Below, piece after piece: positions 26,664 to 36,951 of a stretch of DNA of 64,000 nt. This DNA comes from an uncultured Acidobacteriota bacterium (GTDB lineage: Bacteria; Acidobacteriota; UBA6911; RPQK01; JAJDTT01), in assembly GCA_951812665.1 (NCBI GenBank), contig CATOST010000026.1, forward strand, positions 1 through 64,000, written 5' to 3'. A model generated the notes under the pieces. The model did not search any database, was not told where the DNA came from, and saw nothing but the letters and a program-made list of their open reading frames with translations. The first letter of the stretch is position 1. Every line of letters begins with the position of its first letter. Both the position numbers and the translations under genes were made by a program.

Positions 26664-27041
26664 TCACGAAGAAGAGTCCCGCCGCCAGCGGTCGATGCGC
26701 CTTCGATCTCGCTTGGTGGGACGGCCCTTGACGACTGGTTCGGGAGGCGGCATTCCCGAGAACGGGTCGAAAGCGGGGCGGGGCGGCTCAACGCTCAGAT
26801 CTTCGTAGAGGGTGCGTGCCTGGGCTTTGGGAACCGGCTTGTTCCGGAGTACCTTGACCAGGAGGATCCGGGTCCGGCCTTGGTGCCGGACCTCGATGCG
26901 ATCGTCCACCGACACCTTTCGGTGGGCCTTGGCCTTGACCCCTCCTACTCGGACCCTTCCCAGAACACAGGCCCGGGTGGCTTGGCTCCGAGTCTTGAAG
27001 ACGCGGGCCACTTGGAGCCACTTGTCCAGGCGCACCACCAT
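26664..27041 (-). CDS. hslR: S4-domain RNA-binding protein, Hsp15-like
   Basis: The 125-residue protein starts VRLDKWLQVARVFKTRSQATRACVLGRVRVGGVKAKAHRKVSVDDRIEV, a typical S4 RNA-binding domain, and ends in a basic tail (GRPTKRDRRRIDRWRR). It matches Hsp15, which binds 50S subunits carrying nascent chains and helps recycle stalled ribosomes. The 158-bp palindromic element begins 14 bases upstream of the start codon and its target duplication 10 bases upstream. The short gap has no Shine-Dalgarno, so expression must start inside or beyond the element. Confidence 0.85.
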   Translation of the reverse strand: MVVRLDKWLQVARVFKTRSQATRACVLGRVRVGGVKAKAHRKVSVDDRIEVRHQGRTRILLVKVLRNKPVPKAQARTLYEDLSVEPPRPAFDPFSGMPPPEPVVKGRPTKRDRRRIDRWRRDSSS

Positions 27042-27357
27042 CCGCTGAGTCTATCAGCCCGTGGCAAAAGTCATCACGGCATTCGACCGTCCCTGCATCC
27101 CGGCGGACGGCGTTGCGATTCGGGCACATACTCCCGGTATGCACCCGAATCGCGCCTTGTCCGGCGGGAGCAGGAACGGTCTCGGTGCTCGCGGGACTTT
27201 CACCACGGACTGCTATCAGTCTGATGGGAACTCGAGTTTGGAGCGGGCCGGACGGCCGAACGCAGCCGATCCTGCGGCGTTCGGCCAGTCTATGAAGCCG
27301 AGGGTTGTTATGATAATCGCCATTGCGTGACAGGCGCATTGCGCTGGTGGGCGAAAT
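27042..27357. other. Intergenic region between divergent hslR and fdhD, half filled by a MITE
   Basis: Of 316 bases, 158 are the palindromic element. The 145 bases left on the fdhD side have an AT-rich patch (about 27305-27330) that could carry the fdhD promoter. I see no other gene or RNA. Confidence 0.5.
27055..27212 (-). mobile_element. 158-bp foldback MITE, copy 2
   Basis: It is inverted relative to copy 1 and differs from it at one position (AGCAGG for CGCAGG in the right half). It is flanked by CTAT at 27051-27054 and 27213-27216. The ends are CAGCCCGTGGCAAAAGTC and the inverse of CAGTCCGTGGTGAAAGTC. It sits directly before hslR. Confidence 0.9.
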
Positions 27358-28284
27358 ATGCATCCGGATGACCCGAACCGAGCCCCCGACTTACAACCTG
27401 CGGACAGCCCCATAGCCATTCCTGCCCGAGTCCGATTCGTTCAGGTCCAAAAGGTGGTGAAGGGATCGGCCCGGCTCGAGTCGGACCTGCTGGCGGTCGA
27501 GGAGCCCCTGGAGATTCTCCTGGGATACCACTCGCAGGGAAGGCGCTTGGAGAAGACCCTTTCCATCACCATGCGCACGCCGGGGCACGACCGGGAGTTG
27601 GCGGCCGGATTCCTCTATTCCGAGGGAATCGTCCTCAGACCGCAGGACATCGAGGGCGTCTTTCCTTCCAGGAATTCGGAGGGCGATCTTCACAACGGGG
27701 TCCGGGTCGACTTGCGGCCTGGAGTCGAATTCGACGACACGCAGCTCGACCGGCACTTCTACACCACCTCCAGTTGCGGTGTTTGCGGAAAGGCTTCGCT
27801 CCAGACCCTGAGGGTCCACCCATCCCGGAAGATCCTGGCGGATCGTCCCCGAGTGGACAGCCGGGTGATCGAAGGACTGGGTCCGGCGTTGAGGGCCGGG
27901 CAGAAGGTGTTCCGGCAGACGGGAGGGCTGCACGCGGCCGGGTTGTTCGATGGCGATGGGAATCTTCTCTCCCTGCGGGAGGACGTGGGCCGGCACAACG
28001 CCGTCGACAAGCTGATCGGCCGGGAGGTTCTGGAAGGCCGGCTGCCGCTGGAAGACCGCCTGATGATGGTCAGCGGCCGGACCAGCTTCGAGATCCTGCA
28101 GAAGGCGGTGATGGCCGGAATTGCCATGGTGGTGGCGGTGAGTGCTCCCTCGAGCCTGGCCGTGGCGCTCGCCCGCGACTTCGGGATGACGCTGGTGGGC
28201 TTCGTGCGCCCCGGCCGATATAACGTCTATGCACACGGCGAGCGGATTGATTGGGAATCCGGTCGAGTAGTTGCGGAGGGGTAA
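27358..28284 (+). CDS. fdhD: FdhD sulfurtransferase for formate dehydrogenase
   Basis: The 308-residue protein has the family features: VEEPLEILLGY, ELAAGFLYSEGI, the Cys pair in YTTSSCGVCGKAS (about residues 139-142), AGLFDGDGNLLSLREDVGRHNAVDKLIG, SGRTSFEILQKAVMAGIAMVVAVSAPSSLAVALARDFGMTLVGFVRPGRYNVYA. FdhD passes sulfur from IscS to the molybdenum cofactor of formate dehydrogenases. No formate dehydrogenase is in this window. The PaoABC-like molybdoenzyme at 44.9-48.7 kb belongs to a different cofactor class. Its stop overlaps the next start by one base (TAATG). Confidence 0.93.
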   Translation: MHPDDPNRAPDLQPADSPIAIPARVRFVQVQKVVKGSARLESDLLAVEEPLEILLGYHSQGRRLEKTLSITMRTPGHDRELAAGFLYSEGIVLRPQDIEGVFPSRNSEGDLHNGVRVDLRPGVEFDDTQLDRHFYTTSSCGVCGKASLQTLRVHPSRKILADRPRVDSRVIEGLGPALRAGQKVFRQTGGLHAAGLFDGDGNLLSLREDVGRHNAVDKLIGREVLEGRLPLEDRLMMVSGRTSFEILQKAVMAGIAMVVAVSAPSSLAVALARDFGMTLVGFVRPGRYNVYAHGERIDWESGRVVAEG

Positions 28285-28997
28285 TGGGGGTTCAAGACAG
28301 TTCGGCGCCGAGGAAACGAAACCAGTTGTGGAAATTGCTGCCGGCTGCGCTGGTCGTTGTCATACTTCTGGTGATCCGGAACGATATCGGACCGTTTCTC
28401 AGGCAGGTTCTGCACACCGTTTCCGAACTGGGTCCCTGGGGACCGGTGGCCTTTTTTCTGGTCTACGTGGCGGCGACGGTCCTTTTTCTGCCGGGTTTCA
28501 TACTCACTCTTGGGGCCGGTTTCGTCTTCGGGCTCGGCTGGGGGACGGTTCTGGTCTCCGCTTCGTCGACTTTGGGAGCGACGGCGTCCTTCCTGATCGG
28601 CCGCCATCTGGCCCGCGATTGGGTGGCCGAAAAGATGCGGGCCTACCCCCGTTTCGCCGCGGTCGACGAAGCGGTCGCCGGCGAAGGCTGGAAGATCGTG
28701 GGATTGACCCGGCTCTCGCCCGTGTTTCCCTTCAATCTGCTCAACTACGCGTTTGGAATCACTCAGGTCAAGGTTCGGCATTACGTGTTGGCGTCCTGGC
28801 TGGGCATGCTTCCCGGGACGATACTTTATGTATATATCGGGTCCCTGGCGGGTGACCTCGCGACGCTGGGAGAGGAGGGACGAGCCCGGACGCCGGAGGA
28901 ATTCGCTTTCTATATCGTTGGTTTTCTGGCGGCGGTGGCAGTGACCGTCTACGTGACCCGCTTGGCCCGCCGGGCCCTGGACAAGAGAGTATCGTAG
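28284..28997 (+). CDS. TVP38/TMEM64-family (DedA-related) membrane protein
   Basis: The 237-residue protein has about five hydrophobic segments and the family core: PWGPVAFFLVYVAATVLFLPGFILTLGAGFVFGLGWGTVLVSASSTLGATASFLIGRHLARDW, then GLTRLSPVFPFNLLNYAFGITQVKVRHYVLASWLGMLPGTILYVYIGS. Proteins of this family act in membrane lipid or ion transport and are commonly paired with mercuric-reductase-like flavoproteins, as here. ATG 28284 overlaps the fdhD stop, and the flavoprotein begins about 10 bases downstream of its stop, so fdhD, this gene and the reductase may form one unit. Confidence 0.85.
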   Translation: MGVQDSSAPRKRNQLWKLLPAALVVVILLVIRNDIGPFLRQVLHTVSELGPWGPVAFFLVYVAATVLFLPGFILTLGAGFVFGLGWGTVLVSASSTLGATASFLIGRHLARDWVAEKMRAYPRFAAVDEAVAGEGWKIVGLTRLSPVFPFNLLNYAFGITQVKVRHYVLASWLGMLPGTILYVYIGSLAGDLATLGEEGRARTPEEFAFYIVGFLAAVAVTVYVTRLARRALDKRVS

Positions 28998-29006
28998 CCG
29001 TTCGCG

Positions 29007-30573
29007 GTGAACCTTAAGCAATCCGTATCCGAACAATGGAACCGTGTCATGCCTGAATCGAAATCGGTTGAAGTTCTACCCATGGATTCTCATAACCGGC
29101 TCCTGGTCTCCCGGGTCCATCCGGGGGATTGGACCAACCCCGAGCCGGCTGGCCGCTACAACCTGGTGGCCATCGGAGGCGGAACCGCGGGGCTGGTTTC
29201 GGCGGCTGGAGCCACCGGGCTCGGAGCCCGCTGTGCCCTGATCGAGAAGCACCTGTTGGGAGGCGACTGCCTCAACGTGGGGTGCGTTCCCTCCAAGGCT
29301 CTGATCCGGTCCTCGCGGGCCGTCGCCGATGCCCGCGATGCGGGCGCTTTCGGCGTCGACGTTTCCGTTGCCAAGGAAGTGGACTTCGCATCGGTCATGG
29401 AGCGCATGCGCCGGCTGCGCACCGGGATCGCCGAACACGACTCGGCCGAGCGTTTCCGGAAGCTCGGCGTGGACATTTTTTTGGGAGAAGCTCGTTTCGT
29501 GAGCCGAGACGCAGTTCAGGTGGGAGGGCACACATTGCGCTTCGCGCGGGCGGTGATCGCGACCGGCGGACGGGCGGCAGCGCCACCCATCGAGGGTCTG
29601 GAGGAAGTCGGCTATCTCACCAACGAGACGTTGTTCTCCTTGACTGAGCTGCCCCCGCGGTTGGGAGTCATCGGCGGCGGTCCTATCGGGTGCGAGATGG
29701 CCCAGGCGTTTGGGCGCTTCGGTTCCCGGGTTTCCCTTTTTCAGTACCATCCGCAGATCCTGGACCGGGAAGACGCGGAAGCCGGCCGCAGGGTCCAGGA
29801 CGCGTTTCGCCGGAAGGGATCGAACTCTTCCTCGATTCGGGGGTGTTTCGAGTGGAGAGGCGGGCGGGCGAGAAACGGGTACATCTCGAGTGCAACGGGC
29901 AGACTCGGCAGGTCTCCGTCGACGAGGTGCTGGTGGCCGCCGGAAGGGCCCCCAACGTGGAGGGACTGGGCCTGGAGGCGGCCGGCGTCGAATACGACGG
30001 GCGCCGCGGCGTCCTGGTGAACGATCAACTCCGGACCAGCAACAAACGGATCTACGCTGCCGGGGACGTCTGCTCCCAGTACAAGTTCACCCACGCCGCC
30101 GACGCCCTGGCTCGAATCGTCATCCAGAACGCTCTCTTCATGGACGGAAGAAGGCCAGCACCCTGACCATTCCCTGGTGCACCTACACCGACCCGGAAGT
30201 GGCCCATGTGGGCCTGAACTCCCGAGAGGCTTCTCGCCAGGGAATCGAATACGACCTCTTCGTCCGGGAATTCGCGGAAGTGGACCGGGCGATCACCGAT
30301 GGTGAGGAAGAGGGTATGGTCAGTGTCCTGGTGGCGAAGGGGACCGACAAGATTCTCGGCGCCACCGTGGTCGCCCGGCACGCCGGTGAGATGATCAACG
30401 AGATCACCCTGGCCATGGTCGCCGGGCTGGGCCTGGGGACCCTCTCCCAGGTGATCCACCCGTATCCGACGCAGGCCGAGGCCATCAAACAGGTCGGCGA
30501 TGCCTACAACCGAACCCGGCTCACTCCCCGGACGCGGCGAATTCTGTCCCGCTGGTTCGCCTGGAGACGCTAG
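29007..30573 (+). pseudogene. Mercuric-reductase-like flavin disulfide reductase, two frameshifts
   Basis: The first part (about 265 residues) has the FAD site LVAIGGGTAGLVSAA, the redox-active CLNVGCVPSK and LGVIGGGPIGCEMAQAFGRFGS. After FRRKG the frame breaks near 29816, where one G missing from a run restores GIELFLDSGVFRVE. A second break near 30152 (one A missing) restores KASTLTIPWCTYTDPEVAHVGL. The last part includes the dimer-interface motif HPYPTQAEAIKQVGD. Both breaks fall in short homopolymers, which suggests sequencing error. Without them the protein is a normal pyridine-nucleotide-disulfide oxidoreductase of about 520 residues. The start is GTG 29007 or ATG 29049. Confidence 0.85.
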
Positions 30574-30591
30574 CTCGAATCGGGATAAAGG

Positions 30592-32713
30592 ATGCAGAAG
30601 AAGAGCGTCGGCTCCGACCCGCCCGGATACCGGGTGGGAGTGGATATCGGGGGGACCTTCACCGATGTCGTCTTCCTTTCGGAGCGGGGAGATGTCCACG
30701 TCAAGAAGATCGTGAGCACGCCCGACGACTACAGTCGAGCCGTGCTGGAATCTCTCGACGCGGGCCTGCGGGAGCTGGAACTGACGGCCGGCCGTCTCTC
30801 GGAGGTCAGCCACGCCTTTACCTTGGCCACCAACGCCATCCTTGAGGGTCGAGGGGTGAAGACGGCGTTGATCACGACCGAGGGATTCCGGGACGTTCTG
30901 GAGATCTCGCGTCTCCGAATGCCGCGACTCTACGATCTTTACTATCGCAAGCCTCCGCCACTGGTGGAACGCCGTCTGCGGCTGGAAGTCCGGGAGCGCG
31001 TGGACTACCGGGGCCAGGTCCTGGCGCCTCTGGTGGAATCGGACGTGGAGAAGGCGGCCGAAGTGCTGCTGGATGAGGGGATTCGCTCGGTGGCGGTCTG
31101 CCTCCTTCACTCTTACGCCAATCCTCGTCACGAGACCCGGATTGGAGAAATCCTGGAAGAGCGAATTCCCGGCCTGAGCCTGTCTCTCTCCAGCCGGCTG
31201 CTGGCCGAGACCGGAGAGTATGAGCGAACCAGCACCACGGTGATCAACTCCTATATCCGTCCCATCGTGGCTCGCTACCTGGGACGCCTCGATCAGGGGC
31301 TTCGAGACCTGGGAGTGGGTGTCCCCCTGACGGTGATGCAATCCAACGGGGGCAGGGCATCCGTCCGGCTGGCTGCCGAGGAGCCGATCCATTGTGTCGA
31401 GTCGGGGCCCGCCGCCGGCGTGGTTGGAGCCCATCATCTGGCGGCGAGACTGAACCTGCCCAACGTCTTGACCCTGGACATGGGGGGCACCACCGCAAAA
31501 TCCTCCATCATCGAGGAGGGGGACCTCCTGCTTACCCGTGAATACGAGGTCGGTGGGGGAATGAGCTCGGGACATCGATTGCTGAAAGGCTCCGGCTATA
31601 TCCTGAGGGTTCCCTCCATCGATCTGGCGGAAGTGAGTGCCGGCGGTGGCAGTGTGGCCCGATTGGACAAGGGAGGGGCATTGGCCTGCGGGCCCGACAG
31701 CGCGGGGGCGGTTCCCGGTCCCGCCTGTTATGGCCAGGGAGGCGACCCTCCCCACGGTCACCGATGCCAACCTGGTCTTGGGGTTTCTCAACAACCGGTA
31801 CCTGCTGGGCGGAGATTTTCCAGTCTTCGCGGACAAGGCGCGGGCGGTCATCGAGCGCCGGCTCGCGGCCCCGCTCGGTGTCTCCGCCGTCGAAGCGGCC
31901 TGGGGCGTTCATCAGTTGGCCAATTCCAACATGGCCCGGGCCGTCGCCGCCGTCTCCAGCGAACGAGGTCGCGACCCGCGCCGTTTCACCCTCATGGCCT
32001 TCGGCGGCGGCGGTCCCATCCACGCTGCGGGTCTCGCCCGGTTGTTGCATGTGACCCAGATCATCATCCCTCCGTCACCCGGGGTGTTCAGCTGTTTCGG
32101 CCTCCTCTTCTCGGACGTGGAGCACCACCTGGTGCAGGCTCAGGTGAAGTCCCTCTCCCAATTGGGGCTCGCGTCCATGAACCGGACGCTGGACCGCCTG
32201 AGGGAACAGGCCCGCGGCCTCTTGGAGCAGGAAGGGTTTGCGGCCGGCTACCAGCAATTGGTCACCGAAGCGGACTTGAAGTACCAGGGGCAGACCTCAC
32301 ATCTGAGAGTGAGATTCGAGGGCCCGAACCTGGACCGGGACGGACTGGAGGCGCTGCAGGCTGCGTTCCACCGGGAGCATGAGGCCAACTACGGATATCG
32401 TCTGGATTCCGAGCTGGAACTCGTCAATCTCCGGGTCCGGGCGCGTGGCCTGGATCAGGTGGCTCGAGTTCCCGAGACCCTCTCGCTGTCCAGCGACGGT
32501 TTTCGGCCCCAGGTGCGGTCCCGGCGAATTTATCAGGGGCCGTCGCAAACGGATTGGATCGAAGCTCCCGTCCGGGGCCGATTGGAGTTGGAAGGGAAGG
32601 ACCTCCACGGTCCCGCACTGATCGAAGAATACGACTCCACGACCCTGATCCCGAGCGGCTGGAGCGCCCGCCTCGACCGGCGGCTGAACATCATCCTGGA
32701 ACGGGAGGCTTGA
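30592..32713 (+). pseudogene. hyuA: Hydantoinase/oxoprolinase A subunit, one frameshift
   Basis: ATG 30592 follows GGGATAAAGG. The N-terminal nucleotide-binding part has VGVDIGGTFTDVVFL, LATNAILEGRGVKTALITTEGFRD and the middle GPAAGVVGAHHLAARLNLPNVLTLDMGGTTAKSS. After ACYGQGG (near 31740) the frame shifts by one base and continues as TLPTVTDANLVLGFLNNRYLLGG, then FGGGGPIHAAGLARLLHVTQIIIPPSPGVFSCFGLL, to 32713. With one extra base removed the protein is about 706 residues, normal for the family. It would act with HyuB in ATP-dependent opening of hydantoin- or oxoproline-type rings, or in a carboxylase of the acetophenone type. Confidence 0.87.
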
Positions 32714-32716
32714 TCC

Positions 32717-34554
32717 GTGGTCATGAATAGCAGGGGCGTGAAGGCTGAGCGGAAGTCGTCCCGGGACCCGTGGACCCGGGAGATCGTCAAGAATTACCTC
32801 TACAGCGCCGCCGATACCATGGCCGTCACGGTGGTGCGAACGGCGTCGTCGTCCCGTGGTCAAGGACGGGATGGACTTCTCCACCGCCATCTTCGACCCG
32901 GAGGGGCAACAGGTGGCCCAGGGATTGACGCTCCCCTTCCAATATGGGCGCCATGCAACCGGCCCTGGATGCGGTTCGCCGCCAATTCGGGAACGACGTT
33001 CAACCCGCAGACATCTTCGCCAACAACGATCCCTACGACGGAGCCAGCCATCTCCCCGACATCTTTCTGTTCAAGCCGGTCTTTGAGGAGAGCCGACTCC
33101 TGGCCTGGACCTGTGTGATCGCTCACCACACCGACATCGGGGGGCGGGTGGCCGGAGGGAATGCCTGCGACAACACCGAGATCTATCAGGAGGGATTGAG
33201 GCTTCCTCCCCTCAAGCTCTTCGAGGCCGGTTCTCTGAACACGTCTGTCTGGCGCATCGTGGAACGCAACGTGCGGGTGCCGGACAAAGTCTTGGGGGAT
33301 CTCCGTTCTCAGGTCTCCGCCCTGGCTCAGGGGGAAAAGGAACTGCTCCGGTTGGCGCGAGAGTACGGCTTCGATCGGCTCCAGGAGCACATGCGCGGCA
33401 TTGTCGATCACACGGAGCGTCTGACCCGAGCCGAGATCCGGGAGCTGCCCGACGGTTCCTGGGAATTTCAGGACTACATCGACACCGACGGCCTGGACCC
33501 CGATCCCATCGCCATCCGAGTTCGAATCACCGTCGACGGCGATGAGATGGTGGTGGATTTCACCGGCACCTCGCCACAGGCTCGCGGCTCCATCAACCCC
33601 AATTTCGCCTTCACCCGGTCCACGGTCTACGCGGTTTTCAAGTGCTTGACCGACCCTGGCATCAACGCCAACGCGGGTTTCTTCCGGCCCATTCAGGTGG
33701 TGGCGCCGGAGGGCTGTTTCGTCAATCCGCGGCATCCCGGGGCGGTGGCGGCTCGAGGTCTGGGCGGGTTCCGGGTCGGCCACGCCGTTTTCGGCGCCTT
33801 CGCCAAGGCGCTGCCCCATCGGGTGCCGGCGGCCTGGGGTGGAGGAGACGTCGGCATCAGTGTCGGAGGCTACTATCCGGACGGGAAGCCCTTCGTCTAT
33901 CTGGAGTTCAACAATGACGGACCTCGAGGCGGCGGTCCTGCGGCCGACGGCGCCGATGGGGTCACCGCCCCCATCACCAACATGGCCAACACTCCGGTGG
34001 AGACCATCGAGGCCGATCAGCCGCTCCTGATCCGGCGCTATGGATTCGAGACCGATTCCGGGGGGGCTGGCCGCTATCGAGGCGGCCTGGGGATGGTCCG
34101 GGAGTTTCAGCTGCTGGCTCCGGAGGCGACGCTGCAAGTCCGGTCGGACCGGACCCGTTTCCTTCCCTGGGGCAACCAGGGAGGGAGCCCGGGGACTCCC
34201 ACCCGCAACACCCTCAATCCCGCCACCGAAGCCAGAGCACTTCCTTCCAAATTCCTGCTTCGCATGAGGGAGGGGGATGTCTACCACCTGGTCCAGGCCG
34301 GAGGCGGAGGCTACGGCGATCCCCTCTGCCGGGACCCCGAGGCCGTCCGGGAGGACGTCCGGCAAGGAAAGGTGAGTGTCGAAAAGGCGCGTTCCGAGTA
34401 TGGGGTGGTGCTCCGATCCGCTGGTGAGGATCTGGATCTCGAAGCCAGCAGCGAACTACGGGACCGTTTGAGCCGTTCCCGGACCGCATTGTCTCTGGAG
34501 CCTCGAGCCGTGGAGGCCTCTCCGGTTCCGGATTTTTCCGAACTCGATCCGTGA
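32717..34554 (+). pseudogene. hyuB: Hydantoinase/oxoprolinase B subunit, two frameshifts near the N-terminus
   Basis: It begins at GTG 32717 or ATG 32723, three or more bases after hyuA, with MNSRGVKAERKSSRDPWTREIVKNYLYSAADTMAVTVVRTASSS. The frame then shifts near 32858 (VVKDGMDFSTAIFDPEGQQVAQGLTLPFQYG) and again near 32950 (AMQPALDAVRRQFGNDVQPADIFANNDPYDGASHLPDIFLF). From there it is intact to 34554, with the family blocks DFTGTSPQARGSINPNFAFTRSTVYAVFKCL, RGLGGFRVGHAVFGAF, GADGVTAPITNMANTPVETIE, FETDSGGAGRYRGGLGMVREF and AGGGGYGDPL. Two shifts within 100 bases nearly cancel, so the defect is local. Confidence 0.87.
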
Positions 34555-34562
34555 CCCGGCGA

Positions 34563-36671
34563 TCACCTCGGGGTGGCGTCGGGCAATCCCCCGTCCACCG
34601 GAAGGGTCGCCCCGGTGGTGGGCGTCTGGCGGGAAGCGAAGAAGAGGACCGCGCGGGCCACGTGATCCGCGGTGACCCGGGCCTGGAGGAGGTTTCGCTT
34701 CCGGTAGTATTCCTCCAAGCCTTCCTGGTCCAGTCCCCGGGCGCGCATGCGGTCGGGACCCACCTGCTCCCAGAGGCCCGATCTCCGGGCTCCATCGGAG
34801 AAAACGGCGTCCGGAGCCACCATGTTGACTCGGACACCGAATTCGGCCAACTCCAGGCTGGCGATGCGAGCCAACTGGTGGGAGGCCGCCTTGGTGGCGC
34901 TGTAGGCGCCGAAGCCGGCGCCGGGAGCGAAGACGTTCTTGGTGGAGACCAGGACCACGTCTCCTCCGGTACCCTGGAGGCGAAAGTGGCGAGCGGCCCC
35001 TGACAGCAGGTGAAGCGTCCCCTCGACGTTGACTCTCTCCGATTTCCGAAACTCCCCGCTGTCCATCTCGGCGAGCGAACCGGTCAGGGCGATGCCGGCA
35101 TTGATGACGACGAGATCGACGCCTCCCCATTCGAGAATGATCGAATCGAAGGCTGCGGCCACGGATCGGGTGCTGGTGACGTCCAGGGGCACGGCCGTCA
35201 CCCGGTTGGGGAACCTGCCGTTCAACTCCGCGGCCAGACTCTCCAGCCGATCGCCGGGGAGATCGGTCACGGCCACGTGGCAGCCCTCCTCCAGCAGACC
35301 CCGGCTGATGCCCGAACCGATGGCTCCCGCCGCGCCCGTCACCACGGCGACATGGCTGCGCAATGGTTTCTCACCGCCGGCCAGCTTGGCCTGTTGGATG
35401 CCGCGGTGCTCCATCAGATACAGGTGAGACTCGTCAAGTCCCTGGTAAGTTCCTCCCATGCGGGCTATTCGCGCTTTGACCATGAAGGTCTGCCGGGCAA
35501 TGTCCCGTGCGATTCCGGCCGCCTTGACGTCACGTCCGGCACAGGCGGCTCCGATTCCGGGAATCAGGATCAGGCGAGGCGAGAGGTCGGCGGCGGACCC
35601 GGTCTCCGGGCCCGGCCTTCGGTGGCGCTGCGCGAATGCCTCGTACTCCTCGGAGTAGTCGCTCAGGGCCTTCCGAATACGCTCTTTCCAGGCGTGGGAA
35701 TCGTCATTTTCGGGCGGTTCGATCCAGAGCGGAAGGTTTCGGATTCGGATCAAGTGGTCCGCGGTCAGGGGCGGAGTGACGGCGAGAGACCTGCCTTCAT
35801 GAGAGTCCAGCAGGTCCAACGTTCCCTGGGAAAGGAGAGGAATCAGGACCACGCGCTCCCAGGGCCGGTCCGGGTGACCCGTCGGCCGGGCCAGAAGTCC
35901 TCTCAGGATCGGCGCCACCCGATTCCATCCGGACCGCGCCGCCTCCGGGGAGGTCCGCACCTCCAACGAGAGCGATCGCGTTGCCTTCCGGGCCAGGAAG
36001 GCTTCGGCACGACTCACCAGATCGATGGTGGCTTCGTACGACTCCCGGGCTGTTTGTCCCCAGGTGACCAGACCGTGCCGCATCCAGACCATGCCCGTCC
36101 GGCCTGGATCATGGCGAAATGCCGCGGCCGACGCCTTGGCCAGGGAGAATCCCGGTTCGAAGTAGTCCAGGACCAGAACCCCGTCACCCAGAGCCTCCTG
36201 GACCAGTGCAGCTCCGTGGGGTTGATTGGTCAGAGCCAGAATGGAATCGGCGTGACAGTGATCGATGAACTTGGCAGGAAGGAAGGCATGCACCAGGGTT
36301 TCGATGGAAGGGACCTGGGACCGGGGATCCAGCCGGTGGGTCATGAACTCGTCCACCATCTGCCGGTCGTCGAGCTGCTCCAGATTCTGGAGGCGGACCA
36401 GGTGGCTCAGGTCCAATCCCGTATGGCCCTCGGGCTCGATCCGGGCGAGGTCGTGCCCGGAGGCCTTCACCATGAGCGCGGAGATCCGGTCTTGCAGCAG
36501 ATTCGTGATTTGGGTCTTGACCGAGGTGTTGCCGCCGCCGTGAAGCACGAGGGAGGGCTCCCGTCCCAGCAGGCGCGAAGCATACGTTCTCAGCGCCAGG
36601 TCCCGTCCCCAGCGGCGAGCATACCGGGCAACGAACCGCTCGGCCTCCTGGTCGGACCAACGGCTTTTCAT
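34563..36671 (-). CDS. Bifunctional class II aldolase-short-chain dehydrogenase (RhaD-like)
   Basis: The 702-residue protein starts at ATG 36671 (MKSRWSDQEAERFVARYARRWG). The N-terminal two thirds are a class II aldolase/adducin domain with GGGNTSVK, the zinc ligands in FIDHCHADSILAL, and RHGLVTWG. From about residue 440 there is an SDR with VVTGAAGAIGSGI, NAGIAL, a Ser in LVSTKN and the YSATK catalytic pair. Fusions of this kind carry out rhamnulose-1-phosphate cleavage and oxidation of the lactaldehyde product, or the analogous steps for other deoxysugars. It follows the hyuB stop by eight bases on the opposite strand. Confidence 0.87.
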   Translation of the reverse strand: MKSRWSDQEAERFVARYARRWGRDLALRTYASRLLGREPSLVLHGGGNTSVKTQITNLLQDRISALMVKASGHDLARIEPEGHTGLDLSHLVRLQNLEQLDDRQMVDEFMTHRLDPRSQVPSIETLVHAFLPAKFIDHCHADSILALTNQPHGAALVQEALGDGVLVLDYFEPGFSLAKASAAAFRHDPGRTGMVWMRHGLVTWGQTARESYEATIDLVSRAEAFLARKATRSLSLEVRTSPEAARSGWNRVAPILRGLLARPTGHPDRPWERVVLIPLLSQGTLDLLDSHEGRSLAVTPPLTADHLIRIRNLPLWIEPPENDDSHAWKERIRKALSDYSEEYEAFAQRHRRPGPETGSAADLSPRLILIPGIGAACAGRDVKAAGIARDIARQTFMVKARIARMGGTYQGLDESHLYLMEHRGIQQAKLAGGEKPLRSHVAVVTGAAGAIGSGISRGLLEEGCHVAVTDLPGDRLESLAAELNGRFPNRVTAVPLDVTSTRSVAAAFDSIILEWGGVDLVVINAGIALTGSLAEMDSGEFRKSERVNVEGTLHLLSGAARHFRLQGTGGDVVLVSTKNVFAPGAGFGAYSATKAASHQLARIASLELAEFGVRVNMVAPDAVFSDGARRSGLWEQVGPDRMRARGLDQEGLEEYYRKRNLLQARVTADHVARAVLFFASRQTPTTGATLPVDGGLPDATPR

Positions 36672-36951
36672 GTTCCGTGTTCCGTGGTTTCCGGACCCGC
36701 CCCGGCCACGTCGTTTGCCGGGCGGAATCGGATCGTCGAAGCCAAGGCCAGGAGCCTGCGCGGCAGAAATTGATCTACTGCGAAAGCGGTAGAATCGGTC
36801 CATATTTCCCCGATTTCTCGGCGAATAGAACAACTATGCACCTCAAAATCGAGAAAATCCGGCCTCGATTCCCCGCTTTCTCGCTACGATCATTCCTACC
36901 GCGCAGACTCCTAGGGGGAGAACAGGTCCACGTCCCGCCGCCGGCAGAACG

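Noticed and set aside
27061..27330. Short open frames inside the palindromic elements (also at 16.3 and 58.4 kb)
   Set aside because: The frames differ between copies, run across element ends and look like translated palindrome, not protein.
32717..32950. Separate small genes at the hyuB start
   Set aside because: The fragments join into one conserved N-terminus after two single-base corrections, so they are parts of hyuB.
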